Shown here: positions 34,151 through 42,055 of the stretch, piece after piece | How the letters are laid out: the number at the start of each line of letters is the position of its first letter | Numbering within the stretch: position 1 is the stretch's first letter | NCBI GenBank assembly: GCA_947446025.1 | Contig: CANFEY010000022.1 | Coordinates: 1 to 63,666, forward strand | DNA length: 63,666 nucleotides | Source: Bryobacterales bacterium | GTDB taxonomy: Bacteria; Acidobacteriota; Terriglobia; Bryobacterales; Bryobacteraceae | Direction of reading: 5' to 3' | Notes under the pieces: model-generated | Told to the model about the DNA's origin: nothing | The model's database searches: none | What the model saw: the letters and a program-made list of their open reading frames with translations, nothing else | Position numbers and translations under genes: made by a program

Positions 34151-35782
34151 CTATTTGGATATCGGCAGTTCTATGGAAATCTTTGTACCTCTCTTAGGCG
34201 ATTCAGTTCTACTTTCTACGTGGAACCGGCCCCCTAAGAGCGCGACACGCTCATGCATGCCAGACAATCCAAACGACTCCCGCTTCGCCAGAGCTTCATC
34301 GACGCGAAATCCAACGCCGTTGTCCTCTACTACCAGCTTTAGTACTCCATCGGCGGATACCAGGGAAACCGTTACAAGCGTGGCCTGGGAATGCTTGCCG
34401 ATGTTGTTAAAACATTCCTGCACAAGCCTGTAAGAGATGATTTCGAGCTGATGCGGCAGTGCTCCCATCTTCGCCAGTTGGAGTTTTACCCGGCAGCCGG
34501 TCTGCAGGCGTTGGAAGCGGTTCACCAGTTGCCTCAGCGCCGCGCCTAGCCCGAGCTGCTCCAGTACGGCGGGGCTGAGCGCCGAAATCAGACGCCGCAT
34601 TTCGAGAATGGTACGCTCGGTGAGATCGCGCGCCTCCCGCAATTTTGCACGGACTCCACCCTCGTTTTCGGGTAGGGCCTGCTCGATCAACTCGATTTGA
34701 AGGCGGATGCAGAGCAGCGACTGCCCGGCTTCGTCGTGGAGTTCGCGGCTGATGCGGCGGCGCTCCATTTCCTCGACGTGGAGCATGTGCTCGGCCAGTC
34801 CGCGGATCTGCTCTTCGCTTTTCGCCAAGTCTTCCATCAGGCGGGCCTTTTCGGCGGCCATGAGGCAGCGCTCGGCTGCGGCGGCGAGGAGTTCCTGTTC
34901 GCGCGGGAGCCATTCGTATTGGCGCACGAAGCCGAACTGCATGACGCCGGCGGTGCGGCCTCCGGTGGCCAGGGGGATCGACCAGCAGGATTCGAAGCGG
35001 TTGTGCCAGTCCGGGTCCAGCAGCGTGCCCGCGGCCGTTGCCTCGCCGTTCAGCTGGCGCGGTTTCGAGAGCTTCTTGACCAGTCCAGGGCGATTGGCGA
35101 CGGTGAAGACTTCCGGGCTGGGCGAGCCGGCCTTGAGCTCCCAATTCTTGCCGTCCTGGCTGAGCATGTAGAGCCGACCGGCGTCGGCGTGGCACACGTG
35201 GACTAGCGATTCGAGGAACCGGCGCAGCAATTCTTCCAGGTTGCGCGATTCGAGCTCGATGCGGAATAGTTCGTAAAACGCCTGTGTTTCGGCCTCGCGG
35301 ACCTGATAGTAGGCGTTGTTCAACGTGAGGATGACGCAGAAGTGCAACTGCTCGCGGACCCATTGGAAATTGGCGCGCTGATCCGGCTGGAGGGATTCGA
35401 GCATCGGCACCAGCAGGCGGTCGTATTCCTGCAGCGCCTCGAGGATTGCGCTGGGCGGCAGGTTCATCTTGGCCAGCCGGCGGCCGTTGTATTCCACCTG
35501 CTCGATGAACTGCAGCGCGGGTTTGTTACGCGCCAGGATGCGGGCGGCGGAGCCTGTGGTGATTGCCGACAGCGCCGTTCGCTGCATCGGCTCAATACCC
35601 ATTTGGCGCATCCGGCTCTCGAAGCGGCGTTCGATTTTTTCGGTGTGCGGCTCCAACAGCCGCGACATTTTCTTCAGATGGACGCGCAGTTGGTCACTGA
35701 GGACATCTGCTGCGTCCGCGAGTTCGGGGGAGATCTGCACTCTCTGCACATAGGTCCATCGGCAGAGTTTGGGGGCGGGCAT
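34151..35782 (-). CDS. GAF-domain histidine kinase (HisKA_3 type)
   Basis: ATG 35782 is chosen as it follows the weakly conserved leader. The 543-residue product has an all-helical N-terminal sensor (residues 20-170), a GAF domain (about 175-320), and a HisKA_3 dimerisation box with the phospho-histidine at residue 349 (RRRISRELHDEAGQSLL). A HATPase_c domain follows (ECFNNIGKHSQA, VEDNGVGF, GLSGMHERV). It is cytoplasmic, with no membrane helices. The gene is 36 bases upstream of its response regulator. The N-terminal domain is not one I can name. Confidence 0.92.
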   Translation of the reverse strand: MPAPKLCRWTYVQRVQISPELADAADVLSDQLRVHLKKMSRLLEPHTEKIERRFESRMRQMGIEPMQRTALSAITTGSAARILARNKPALQFIEQVEYNGRRLAKMNLPPSAILEALQEYDRLLVPMLESLQPDQRANFQWVREQLHFCVILTLNNAYYQVREAETQAFYELFRIELESRNLEELLRRFLESLVHVCHADAGRLYMLSQDGKNWELKAGSPSPEVFTVANRPGLVKKLSKPRQLNGEATAAGTLLDPDWHNRFESCWSIPLATGGRTAGVMQFGFVRQYEWLPREQELLAAAAERCLMAAEKARLMEDLAKSEEQIRGLAEHMLHVEEMERRRISRELHDEAGQSLLCIRLQIELIEQALPENEGGVRAKLREARDLTERTILEMRRLISALSPAVLEQLGLGAALRQLVNRFQRLQTGCRVKLQLAKMGALPHQLEIISYRLVQECFNNIGKHSQATLVTVSLVSADGVLKLVVEDNGVGFRVDEALAKRESFGLSGMHERVALLGGRFHVESRTESPKRGTKISIELPISK

Positions 35783-35983
35783 AGTCCCTAAGAACCTGGA
35801 CTTCGTTCCGGACGAAATGTCATGGGGGATGTCCAGGTACACGGGTCAAAACCGCAGGTCTTGGGGGGCATCGCACAGCATCGGAAGCAGTGGGTCGTCG
35901 AGCGCTCTCTTTCCTGCCAAAGTGGAATTAATATCGCTAAAGCACTTCTTGACTTTTCGCCGAGGGGGCGGCAGGATGGCGCT

Positions 35984-36883
35984 ATGAAGCGACGACAATT
36001 CGTTCAAGGTACCGCCGGGTTGATGATCGGAGCGACTGCGGTCGCGCAGGATGAGTCTGCTGAGGTGGCCACCAGCAGCTTCCGGCTGTTCGAGAGAGGA
36101 ACGGCCGATACGCAGGTCCAAGACGTGGCCTTCACGGCGAGCCGGATATTGCGTCTCTTCTACGACAAACTCTCCCGAAGGTATGCGGTGAGTGCGACAG
36201 ATTTCCAACGGCGGCAACTGTGGCAACGTGAGCTACCCCCGGGGGGTTACCTAAGTGTGGGCGAGAACATAAGCGGCGAAGTAATCGTTCAAAGCGCATT
36301 CTCGCTCGGACCCGCAAAGGTACCCAATGCCACAACGCTGGTTCACTTTGACGCCGCCACTTCCAAGACTACCGTGTACGGATACGTTCCGGGCGAGCTA
36401 CAACGCTCCAAGTTGTCTTTTGTCGGCAGCGGGACGTTCGCAAGAGCAGTTGGAGGTGCGGTCGAGTTTTGGCAGTTGGGCGATCAGCCGGTGAAGGCTG
36501 CAGCCTTGCCGGTTAGTGCTCCCGCTGACCGTGTATCGCTCCAGGGGCTGAGTTCAGGTTCCGTATGCGCGCTGCATAGGATGAGTCTGGACGTGAGCGT
36601 CATCGACCACCGCCGTCGGACGGTGCGTGAACATACATTGGCCTCGGAGTTGGTTTCGGACACGAGGAGGTCCCGTGACCAGCTTGCGGCGAAACTTAGC
36701 CCTGAGCAGCTTGCCACTGTACCCTTAGCCACGGCGATCGGTGCGGGCTCAAAGGGCGGCCTTCTAATCGCGTTGAGCCGCATCGGGAAGAGTAGCCTTC
36801 CGATCCGAGTCTTGAAATTTAACATTGATGGTAAAACCTCAAATTTCGGCGCCTACGTTCTCCCCCCCCCGGTCAATTACTAA
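35984..36883 (+). CDS. Secreted protein, unknown function, frame broken at a C9 tract
   Basis: ATG 35984 opens a twin-arginine-like or Sec leader (MKRRQFVQGTAGLMIGATAV). The 299-residue product has beta-type repeats. Base composition is more AT-rich than its neighbours. The stop at 36881 follows a run of nine C (36862-36870). With one more C, or two fewer, the frame runs on through VFDLNSEVGLLQPDGTVTT to TAA 36961-36963, only 5 bases before the next ATG. That is probably the ancestral end. No function is recognisable. Confidence 0.6.
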   Translation: MKRRQFVQGTAGLMIGATAVAQDESAEVATSSFRLFERGTADTQVQDVAFTASRILRLFYDKLSRRYAVSATDFQRRQLWQRELPPGGYLSVGENISGEVIVQSAFSLGPAKVPNATTLVHFDAATSKTTVYGYVPGELQRSKLSFVGSGTFARAVGGAVEFWQLGDQPVKAAALPVSAPADRVSLQGLSSGSVCALHRMSLDVSVIDHRRRTVREHTLASELVSDTRRSRDQLAAKLSPEQLATVPLATAIGAGSKGGLLIALSRIGKSSLPIRVLKFNIDGKTSNFGAYVLPPPVNY

Positions 36884-36968
36884 CGAGAGTTTTCGATTTG
36901 AACTCAGAAGTAGGCTTGCTTCAACCTGACGGAACCGTCACGACATTTGAAGCGGGGGTGTAAGTACG

Positions 36969-37217
36969 ATGTCTCCAGAGAAATTTGGCTGGCAAACGCG
37001 TCGGTCACTGGTAAAATTCTTGAGTGCCGCTTGGGCTCCGCTCTTCCTGGTACCCCTAAGAAGTTGGGCTCAGGGTTGCGAAGGTTGCCCGATCGGCTAC
37101 ATCGACTGCGAGGGTCCTCTGTTGGTCGGCCTTCCTGTCGGGCCTTGGCTCATAGTTCGGCGGATAGGTGGAGAGCGGCATCGTTCAGGGGAACGTAGCG
37201 ATTCGATGCTCGGCTGA
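36969..37217 (+). CDS. Small secreted ORF, 3' end lost
   Basis: The first 40 residues look real: SLVKFLSAAWAPLFLVPLRS is a signal sequence, followed by a Cys-rich start (GCEGCPIGYIDC). The second half overlaps the reverse-strand PIN gene and has no protein-like character. The two genes seem to be joined tail to tail near 37090-37095. It is the second cistron after the C9-tract gene. Confidence 0.4.
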   Translation: MSPEKFGWQTRRSLVKFLSAAWAPLFLVPLRSWAQGCEGCPIGYIDCEGPLLVGLPVGPWLIVRRIGGERHRSGERSDSMLG

Positions 37218-37425
37218 ACACATTGAGTCTGCCTACGCTGAACGGCTTCTCTGCTCGAAGCAGTTCGCTCTTGAGTTCGTAGTAAATGATGGCGGGCACC
37301 AGGACGCGGTTTCCACTTCTCAGCATTCCGGCGAGCCAGTCTGTCATCGCAGCAACTTCAGCAGTCTGCCGGGGATGGGTGAGCAACGCAAGTGGGCCAG
37401 AGTCGAGGAAAACGAACTGGCTCAC
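37150..37425 (-). pseudogene. PIN-domain (VapC-like) toxin, truncated
   Basis: The GTG start overlaps the stop of the small ORF upstream. The first 91 residues are PIN-like: FVFLDSGPLALLTHP holds the first conserved Asp, and VPAIIYYELKSELLRA holds the second acidic site. TGA at 37150-37152 falls where homologues have Trp (AEL, stop, AKARQEGRPTEDPRS). Similarity ends completely near 37094, so the last two acidic residues of the RNase site are missing. It was probably a toxin-antitoxin RNase and is now inactive. Confidence 0.7.
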
Positions 37426-37568
37426 GGATAGAGGATGCGCTCACCGCCAGCGGCGCGGTTTTCGTTCATCGCCTTTTTGAACTCGTCGAGTTCCTTCTGG
37501 GCGTCCGCAAGCTTCTTGGGGTCGTCCGTGGCATCTTCGCGCGCCCAGGTTTGGAGCAGTTTCAGCTC
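37422..37568 (-). CDS. Antitoxin-like small ORF beside the PIN remnant
   Basis: About 48 codons read ELKLLQTWAREDATDDPKKL and end in GGERILYP, an acidic helical peptide. The stop overlaps the GTG start of the PIN gene, the usual antitoxin-toxin arrangement. No ATG is present at the 5' end. A TAG at 37569-37571 lies immediately upstream, so the start codon is lost or is the CTG at 37565. I cannot name the antitoxin family. Confidence 0.5.
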   Translation of the reverse strand, partial: ELKLLQTWAREDATDDPKKLADAQKELDEFKKAMNENRAAGGERILYP

Positions 37569-37609
37569 CTATCGTATCGATCTGCTCGTATCAATCCGCG
37601 GGTTACTTG

Positions 37610-38185
37610 CTACTTCTTGGCCTTCGTCTTGGCCTTGGCCGCAGGCTCCGGTGCGGGAGCAGGGGCGGGAGCGCTGACGCCGCGCGCGACCAGTTTGTCC
37701 ACTTCGGCGCTGAAGGCGGGGCTCAGCACCAGTGACTGTATCCAGTCCTGGACGATGGTGCCCGAAGGGTCGATGGCGAAGACGTGGCCGGTGTCGATGG
37801 CGGGGCGGGCGGGGGTGGCCTTGAAGTACGCCATGGCGACCATGCTGGCGTCGAACAGGATCGGCGTCTTGGTGCGCGTCTCGGCGACGAATTTCTTGAT
37901 AGTTTCCTGCGTTTCCGGCGGTGTGTTGGCAATGGATAACACGGCGAGCTTGGCCCCGTGCTTGGCTTGCAGCGCGTCCAACTTCTTGGTGATGTCCTTG
38001 CACATGGGGCAGTTCTGGTCGCCGGTCATCATGAACTCGATCAGCAGCCATTTGCCGCGGTAGTCCAGGATGTCGAACTGGGTGAAGTTGGAGTCGGGCA
38101 GCGAGAAGCTGGGGGCGCGGCGGTTGATCAGGCCCTGGGCGGACGCGAGCGAGGCAAGCAATAAGAGTGAAGCGGTGATTCTCAT
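37610..38185 (-). CDS. TlpA/AhpC-like exported thioredoxin-fold protein
   Basis: The product has 191 residues: a signal peptide (MRITASLLLLASLASAQG), a redoxin fold (APSFSLPDSNFTQFDILDYR, WLLIEFMMTGDQNCPMCKD) with a C-P-M-C active-site pair near residue 60, and a C-terminal Ala/Pro/Lys-rich tail. It probably acts as a periplasmic thiol-disulfide or peroxide enzyme. The start at 38194 (three residues earlier) is equally possible. Confidence 0.82.
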   Translation of the reverse strand: MRITASLLLLASLASAQGLINRRAPSFSLPDSNFTQFDILDYRGKWLLIEFMMTGDQNCPMCKDITKKLDALQAKHGAKLAVLSIANTPPETQETIKKFVAETRTKTPILFDASMVAMAYFKATPARPAIDTGHVFAIDPSGTIVQDWIQSLVLSPAFSAEVDKLVARGVSAPAPAPAPEPAAKAKTKAKK

Positions 38186-38237
38186 CTTCACCAATGATAA
38201 CGTCTGTCCGCATGCTGACGCATGGCGGCTCGGTGCG

Positions 38238-38258
38238 GAGCCGCGACCGTCGGGGACC
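38238..38258. repeat. Dispersed REP-like repeat unit
   Basis: GAGCCGCGACCGTCGGGGACC shares 18 of 21 bases with the unit at 62336. A short stem (GGCTC at about 38227, GAGCC here) is adjacent. It lies between two convergent or tandem genes, as is usual for extragenic palindromes. Confidence 0.5.
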
Positions 38259-38263
38259 TACGA

Positions 38264-41200
38264 TCAGAACTGGAACCGTGCCACCAAGGTTCCCGCGCGG
38301 GGGGTGCTCTGTACAGTGCCGGTGTTGATGAAGCCGAAGCCAGCCGTGGCCAGACCCGTGGCAGCGCTGGTGGTTTGCGCGGCGAGCGCGTTCGCCGAAG
38401 TTGGGCTGTTGAGGTACGTCCGGTTGAAGACGTTATTGAATTCGGCGCGCACTTGAAGGCTATACTTGCCTTCGCTGCCGAAGGCGAAGTTGCGGGCGAG
38501 GCTCATGGACTCGCTGGGGCGGCGCGCCTGACGGTAGTCGGTATAATAGGCGGCCGCGGTGCTGAAGGTGCCGGGGGCGGGATTCACCCAGGCATCTTTG
38601 TTGAGGACGAACTGTTTTTGCGGGTCGAAGCAGCGGCAGTTCAGATCCTGCGTGAAGAAGGGCTGGCCTTGGACGCGGTCGAAGTAAGTTCCTCCACCCG
38701 CGCCGGTGGCACCGGTCGCGCGGAAGAGGAGCGCGTTCAGGCCGGTGGTGGCGATGGGCGCCGCGATGGGGAAGCCGGAGCCGTAGCGCATCACGGCGCC
38801 CAGGGTCCAGTCCTTGGTCAGGAAGGAGAGCCATTTATTCCAGTTGTTCCCGGGCGTCTGATAGTTCCCGGCGATCACGAACAGGAACGGCTGGTCGAGG
38901 CCGGAAAGATACTTGTTGGTGTTGCGGTTGAACGCATCGTTGATGGGAGGCGTGACCGGGGAGATGGTGGAGATGTCCGCCTCGGTACCCAGGGTGAAGG
39001 TGCGGCTCCAGGTGAAGCTGCTGGTCAGGTCCAGGCCATGCGAGTAGCGCTTGGTGCCCTGGACTTGCAGCGAGTCATACCAGTTCTTGCCGGTCGGGAC
39101 CCACTTCATGTTCGTGATGCCGGAGAATTGCGGGAAGGGCCGCAGCGCCTGGGCCAGGGTCTGGGTAGTGGGGAAGCCGGTGTAGGGCAGGCCGGTAAAC
39201 CCGCGCGTAGCGGCCAAGGGGGATTGGACGGAGGCACCGAGCACCGCGCGATCCGCGGCTTTGGTGATGTCCAGGCCTTGCTGCAAGAGCGCTTCCGGGC
39301 GGCTGCAGTTCGGGCAGATCAGGTACGTGGAGTTCCACCAGACGCCGCGATTTCCCACATAGCTGGCTTCGAGAACGAAGTCCTTGGTGACCTCACGCTG
39401 CACGCTGATGCTGTACTGCAAGCTGCGGGCGGGGCGGCCGGCATTCTGGTCCACCTGTTGGGCAGGAGAGGCGATGGTCCCGGGGAAGGGGACCTGACCG
39501 GGGTCGAGATTCGGCCACGTAATACTGTAGGGCAAGCCGTTGCGCAGGAGGTAGGCGGGATCGCCGGGGCCGTTTTCGCGGTAGATATTCTGTGAGCCGG
39601 TGGAGAGCGAGTTGAAGCCGTTCATGGCGGTGCGGTAGTAGCTGAGGCCGATTCCGCCGCGGACCACGGTCTTGGTGTTCAACTGGTAGGCCCCACCCAG
39701 GCGCGGCGCGAAGGCGAAGGGATAGTTCTTGGCAATGTTGCAATTGCAGCGTCCAGGGCCGTTGCCTTCGAACGCGATGCCGCCCAGCCGGCCGCCGGCT
39801 CCGGGGTTCACCACGTTGGGCGCGTAGTAGGCGATGCGGCCGTATTGCTCCCGCAAATAGGTTTGATAGTCGTAGCGCAGGCCGTAATCCAGCGAAAACT
39901 TGCGGGTCACTTTCCAGGTGTCCTGCACGAAACCTGAGAGGGCCCTGTTGCCCAGCCGGGACTTGGAGGGGATCCCGATGAAGCCGTTATTCACGCCGCC
40001 CAGCATAAAGCTGGCGTAGTTGAAGCCGGGCTGCGCGGATAGCGATTGGCCGTTGGTGGAAGGCAGTCCGCTGTCTGTCTGCGCGAAGATCATCCACGCA
40101 TTCGCGTAGGTTTCGTTATAGGTGGGAAACCCTTCGATGACCATTTCGCCGCCGGCCTTTACGGTGTGGTTGTTGTGTACCCAAGTCAGACTGGTGGTGG
40201 CGGTTGGTTTGGTGTTCAGCAGTCGGGTCGCGCTGCCCGGACCCATATTCGCCGTGCCTCCGCCGTTGCCCAAACTAAGAGTCTGCATGGAGGGGAACAT
40301 GTTGACGTAGGTGCCGCGCAGGCCCAGGTTGGTCTTTACGTCGTAGCTGTTGGGGATCTGGTCAAGGAAGTTGTGCTGCAAACCGATGCCGGCGTGGAAC
40401 AGGAGGGTGGGCGTAATGGTGTAGTCGCCGCTGATCCGGGTGGTGTGGTTGGTGACCTTGCTCTGGACACCATTCAAGGGGAACGGCAGCGCATTGTTGT
40501 TCGGTGAAGATGTGTCGGTTTGCTGCCAATATCCGGAGAGCTTGAAATTGGGGCTGATTTGGTGATCGAGCTTCAGTGACGGGATATAGGTCAAACGGGG
40601 GTTGGTAAAGGACGTGAGGTAGTTGTTCAGGAAGCCGGTTCCGTTGTTGGCCAGAGGGATCAAATTCTGAATCTTCAGGGCGACTGAATCCTGTTGCGCA
40701 AGGGGAATCCTGTTGCCGACGAAAGGATCCCGCACACGTTGTCCGTTAACCACACGAGTCGTGAGCGGATCGTAAATCTGGTTTTCCAGAATGCTGCGGC
40801 CCAGCGGGTCGCAATTCGGGGTCGCGGCCGGACACACGTTGCCGCGGCCGACGGCCAGAGCGCCGCTGAAATCGCCCGCCCGGTAGGCGGCGGTAGGAAC
40901 GTTGATGGGCGAGGTGCTGTTGATCAGCGTTTCGCGGAATTGCTCAAAGCCGAAGAAGAAAAAGGTCTTGTTGTGACCGTCGTAAAGTTTGGGGAGCAGC
41001 ACGGGCCCGCCGATGGTAAAGCCCCAATCCTGGCGGCGCGCGCGGTTGCGGACTAACTGTCCAGTTCGCCTGCTATCGGTCGCTCCGGCGTTGGTGAACG
41101 CCTGACCGGCGTTGAGAACTTCATTCACCAAGTAATCGTAGGCGGAACCGTGGAAGCTGTTGGTGCCGGATTTCATGGTGGCGTTGAAGAATCCGCCCGC

Positions 41201-41896
41201 GGCTTGTCCGTATTCTGCGGCGAAGTTGCTGGTTTGGATGGCGAATTCCTGGATGGCCTCGACGCTGGGCTGGGTCTGTGATTGCGTGTTGATCAGGTTA
41301 TTCGTGGCGTCCTGGCCTTCGATGCGGAGCGATTGCGTATTGCTGGGGTTGCCGTTCAGCCGGACGCTGCTATCGGGCCGGAAGTCGCTGCCAGGAAGCA
41401 GCAGGACCACGGCATAGGGATTGCGGATGCCCGCCGGACCCGCACGGCCAGCTCCGATGCCAAGGACGGGAAGGTTGTTCAAGCGGTCCGTCTTAACGTT
41501 GATGCTCAATTCCCCGCTCTCGGTCTTGAGCAGCGGGGCCGTATCGGTTACGGTAACGGACTCCGCAGCCGAGCCGACCTCGAGCGAGGCGTCAATGCGC
41601 ACGGTGGTCGCGACGGGCAACTCAATCTTTTGCCGCACGAAGGTCTTGAAGCCGGAGGCGGTCACGGTGAGTGTGTAGGTCCCGGTGGGCACCTGCGCCA
41701 AATTGTAGTTTCCCGTGGTGGTGCTGGCCGCCTGGAAGGTGGCTCCGGTGTTGTCATTGCGGGCTTCGAGCGAGGCGTTCGCGATGACCGCGCCCGAGGG
41801 ATCGGTCACCGTCCCCGTGATGGTGCCGCGGTCGCTTTGGGCGAATGCAGCGGTTGTCAGAAGCAGCGCGGATAGCGCAAAGCGGAAAGAACGCAT
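38264..41896 (-). CDS. Oar-type TonB-dependent outer-membrane receptor
   Basis: ATG 41896 has AGGGAGA upstream and opens the signal peptide MRSFRFALSALLLTTAAFAQ. The 1210-residue product has a carboxypeptidase-regulatory-like domain (TGTYTLTVTASGFKTFVRQ), a plug domain (RLNNLPVLGIGA, LRIEGQDATNNLI) and a beta-barrel ending VARFQF. It is a clear paralogue of the receptor at 21083-24685, including the shared SDRGTITGT start of the mature protein. The ligand is unknown. No inner-membrane transport genes are adjacent. Confidence 0.93.
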   Translation of the reverse strand: MRSFRFALSALLLTTAAFAQSDRGTITGTVTDPSGAVIANASLEARNDNTGATFQAASTTTGNYNLAQVPTGTYTLTVTASGFKTFVRQKIELPVATTVRIDASLEVGSAAESVTVTDTAPLLKTESGELSINVKTDRLNNLPVLGIGAGRAGPAGIRNPYAVVLLLPGSDFRPDSSVRLNGNPSNTQSLRIEGQDATNNLINTQSQTQPSVEAIQEFAIQTSNFAAEYGQAAGGFFNATMKSGTNSFHGSAYDYLVNEVLNAGQAFTNAGATDSRRTGQLVRNRARRQDWGFTIGGPVLLPKLYDGHNKTFFFFGFEQFRETLINSTSPINVPTAAYRAGDFSGALAVGRGNVCPAATPNCDPLGRSILENQIYDPLTTRVVNGQRVRDPFVGNRIPLAQQDSVALKIQNLIPLANNGTGFLNNYLTSFTNPRLTYIPSLKLDHQISPNFKLSGYWQQTDTSSPNNNALPFPLNGVQSKVTNHTTRISGDYTITPTLLFHAGIGLQHNFLDQIPNSYDVKTNLGLRGTYVNMFPSMQTLSLGNGGGTANMGPGSATRLLNTKPTATTSLTWVHNNHTVKAGGEMVIEGFPTYNETYANAWMIFAQTDSGLPSTNGQSLSAQPGFNYASFMLGGVNNGFIGIPSKSRLGNRALSGFVQDTWKVTRKFSLDYGLRYDYQTYLREQYGRIAYYAPNVVNPGAGGRLGGIAFEGNGPGRCNCNIAKNYPFAFAPRLGGAYQLNTKTVVRGGIGLSYYRTAMNGFNSLSTGSQNIYRENGPGDPAYLLRNGLPYSITWPNLDPGQVPFPGTIASPAQQVDQNAGRPARSLQYSISVQREVTKDFVLEASYVGNRGVWWNSTYLICPNCSRPEALLQQGLDITKAADRAVLGASVQSPLAATRGFTGLPYTGFPTTQTLAQALRPFPQFSGITNMKWVPTGKNWYDSLQVQGTKRYSHGLDLTSSFTWSRTFTLGTEADISTISPVTPPINDAFNRNTNKYLSGLDQPFLFVIAGNYQTPGNNWNKWLSFLTKDWTLGAVMRYGSGFPIAAPIATTGLNALLFRATGATGAGGGTYFDRVQGQPFFTQDLNCRCFDPQKQFVLNKDAWVNPAPGTFSTAAAYYTDYRQARRPSESMSLARNFAFGSEGKYSLQVRAEFNNVFNRTYLNSPTSANALAAQTTSAATGLATAGFGFINTGTVQSTPRAGTLVARFQF

Positions 41897-42055
41897 CAGA
41901 AGTCTCCCTGGATACTTTTTTGGAAGGATACTCCTGCCGTCCCACGAAGTCAATGCTGGCGGGTATGGTGGGTATGGCGCAAATTCTATTTTTGGAATAT
42001 ACTTACGGGCACTCTTGAACGGAAACGGGTCCAATGAGACTCGACGGGGAAGCGA

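Noticed and set aside
37150-37152. TGA in the PIN gene as selenocysteine
   Set aside because: The family has Trp at this point, there is no nearby SECIS-like stem that I can see, and similarity ends soon after for an unrelated reason.
37435-37677. Plus-strand open frames over the antitoxin and TlpA-like genes
   Set aside because: The minus-strand antitoxin stop and PIN start overlap precisely as in TA operons, and the TlpA CxxC motif is on the minus strand.
38222-39595. 457-codon plus-strand frame opposite the receptor at 38264-41896
   Set aside because: The plus-strand peptide has no signal, domain or ribosome binding site. The minus-strand receptor is unambiguous in its barrel sequence here.
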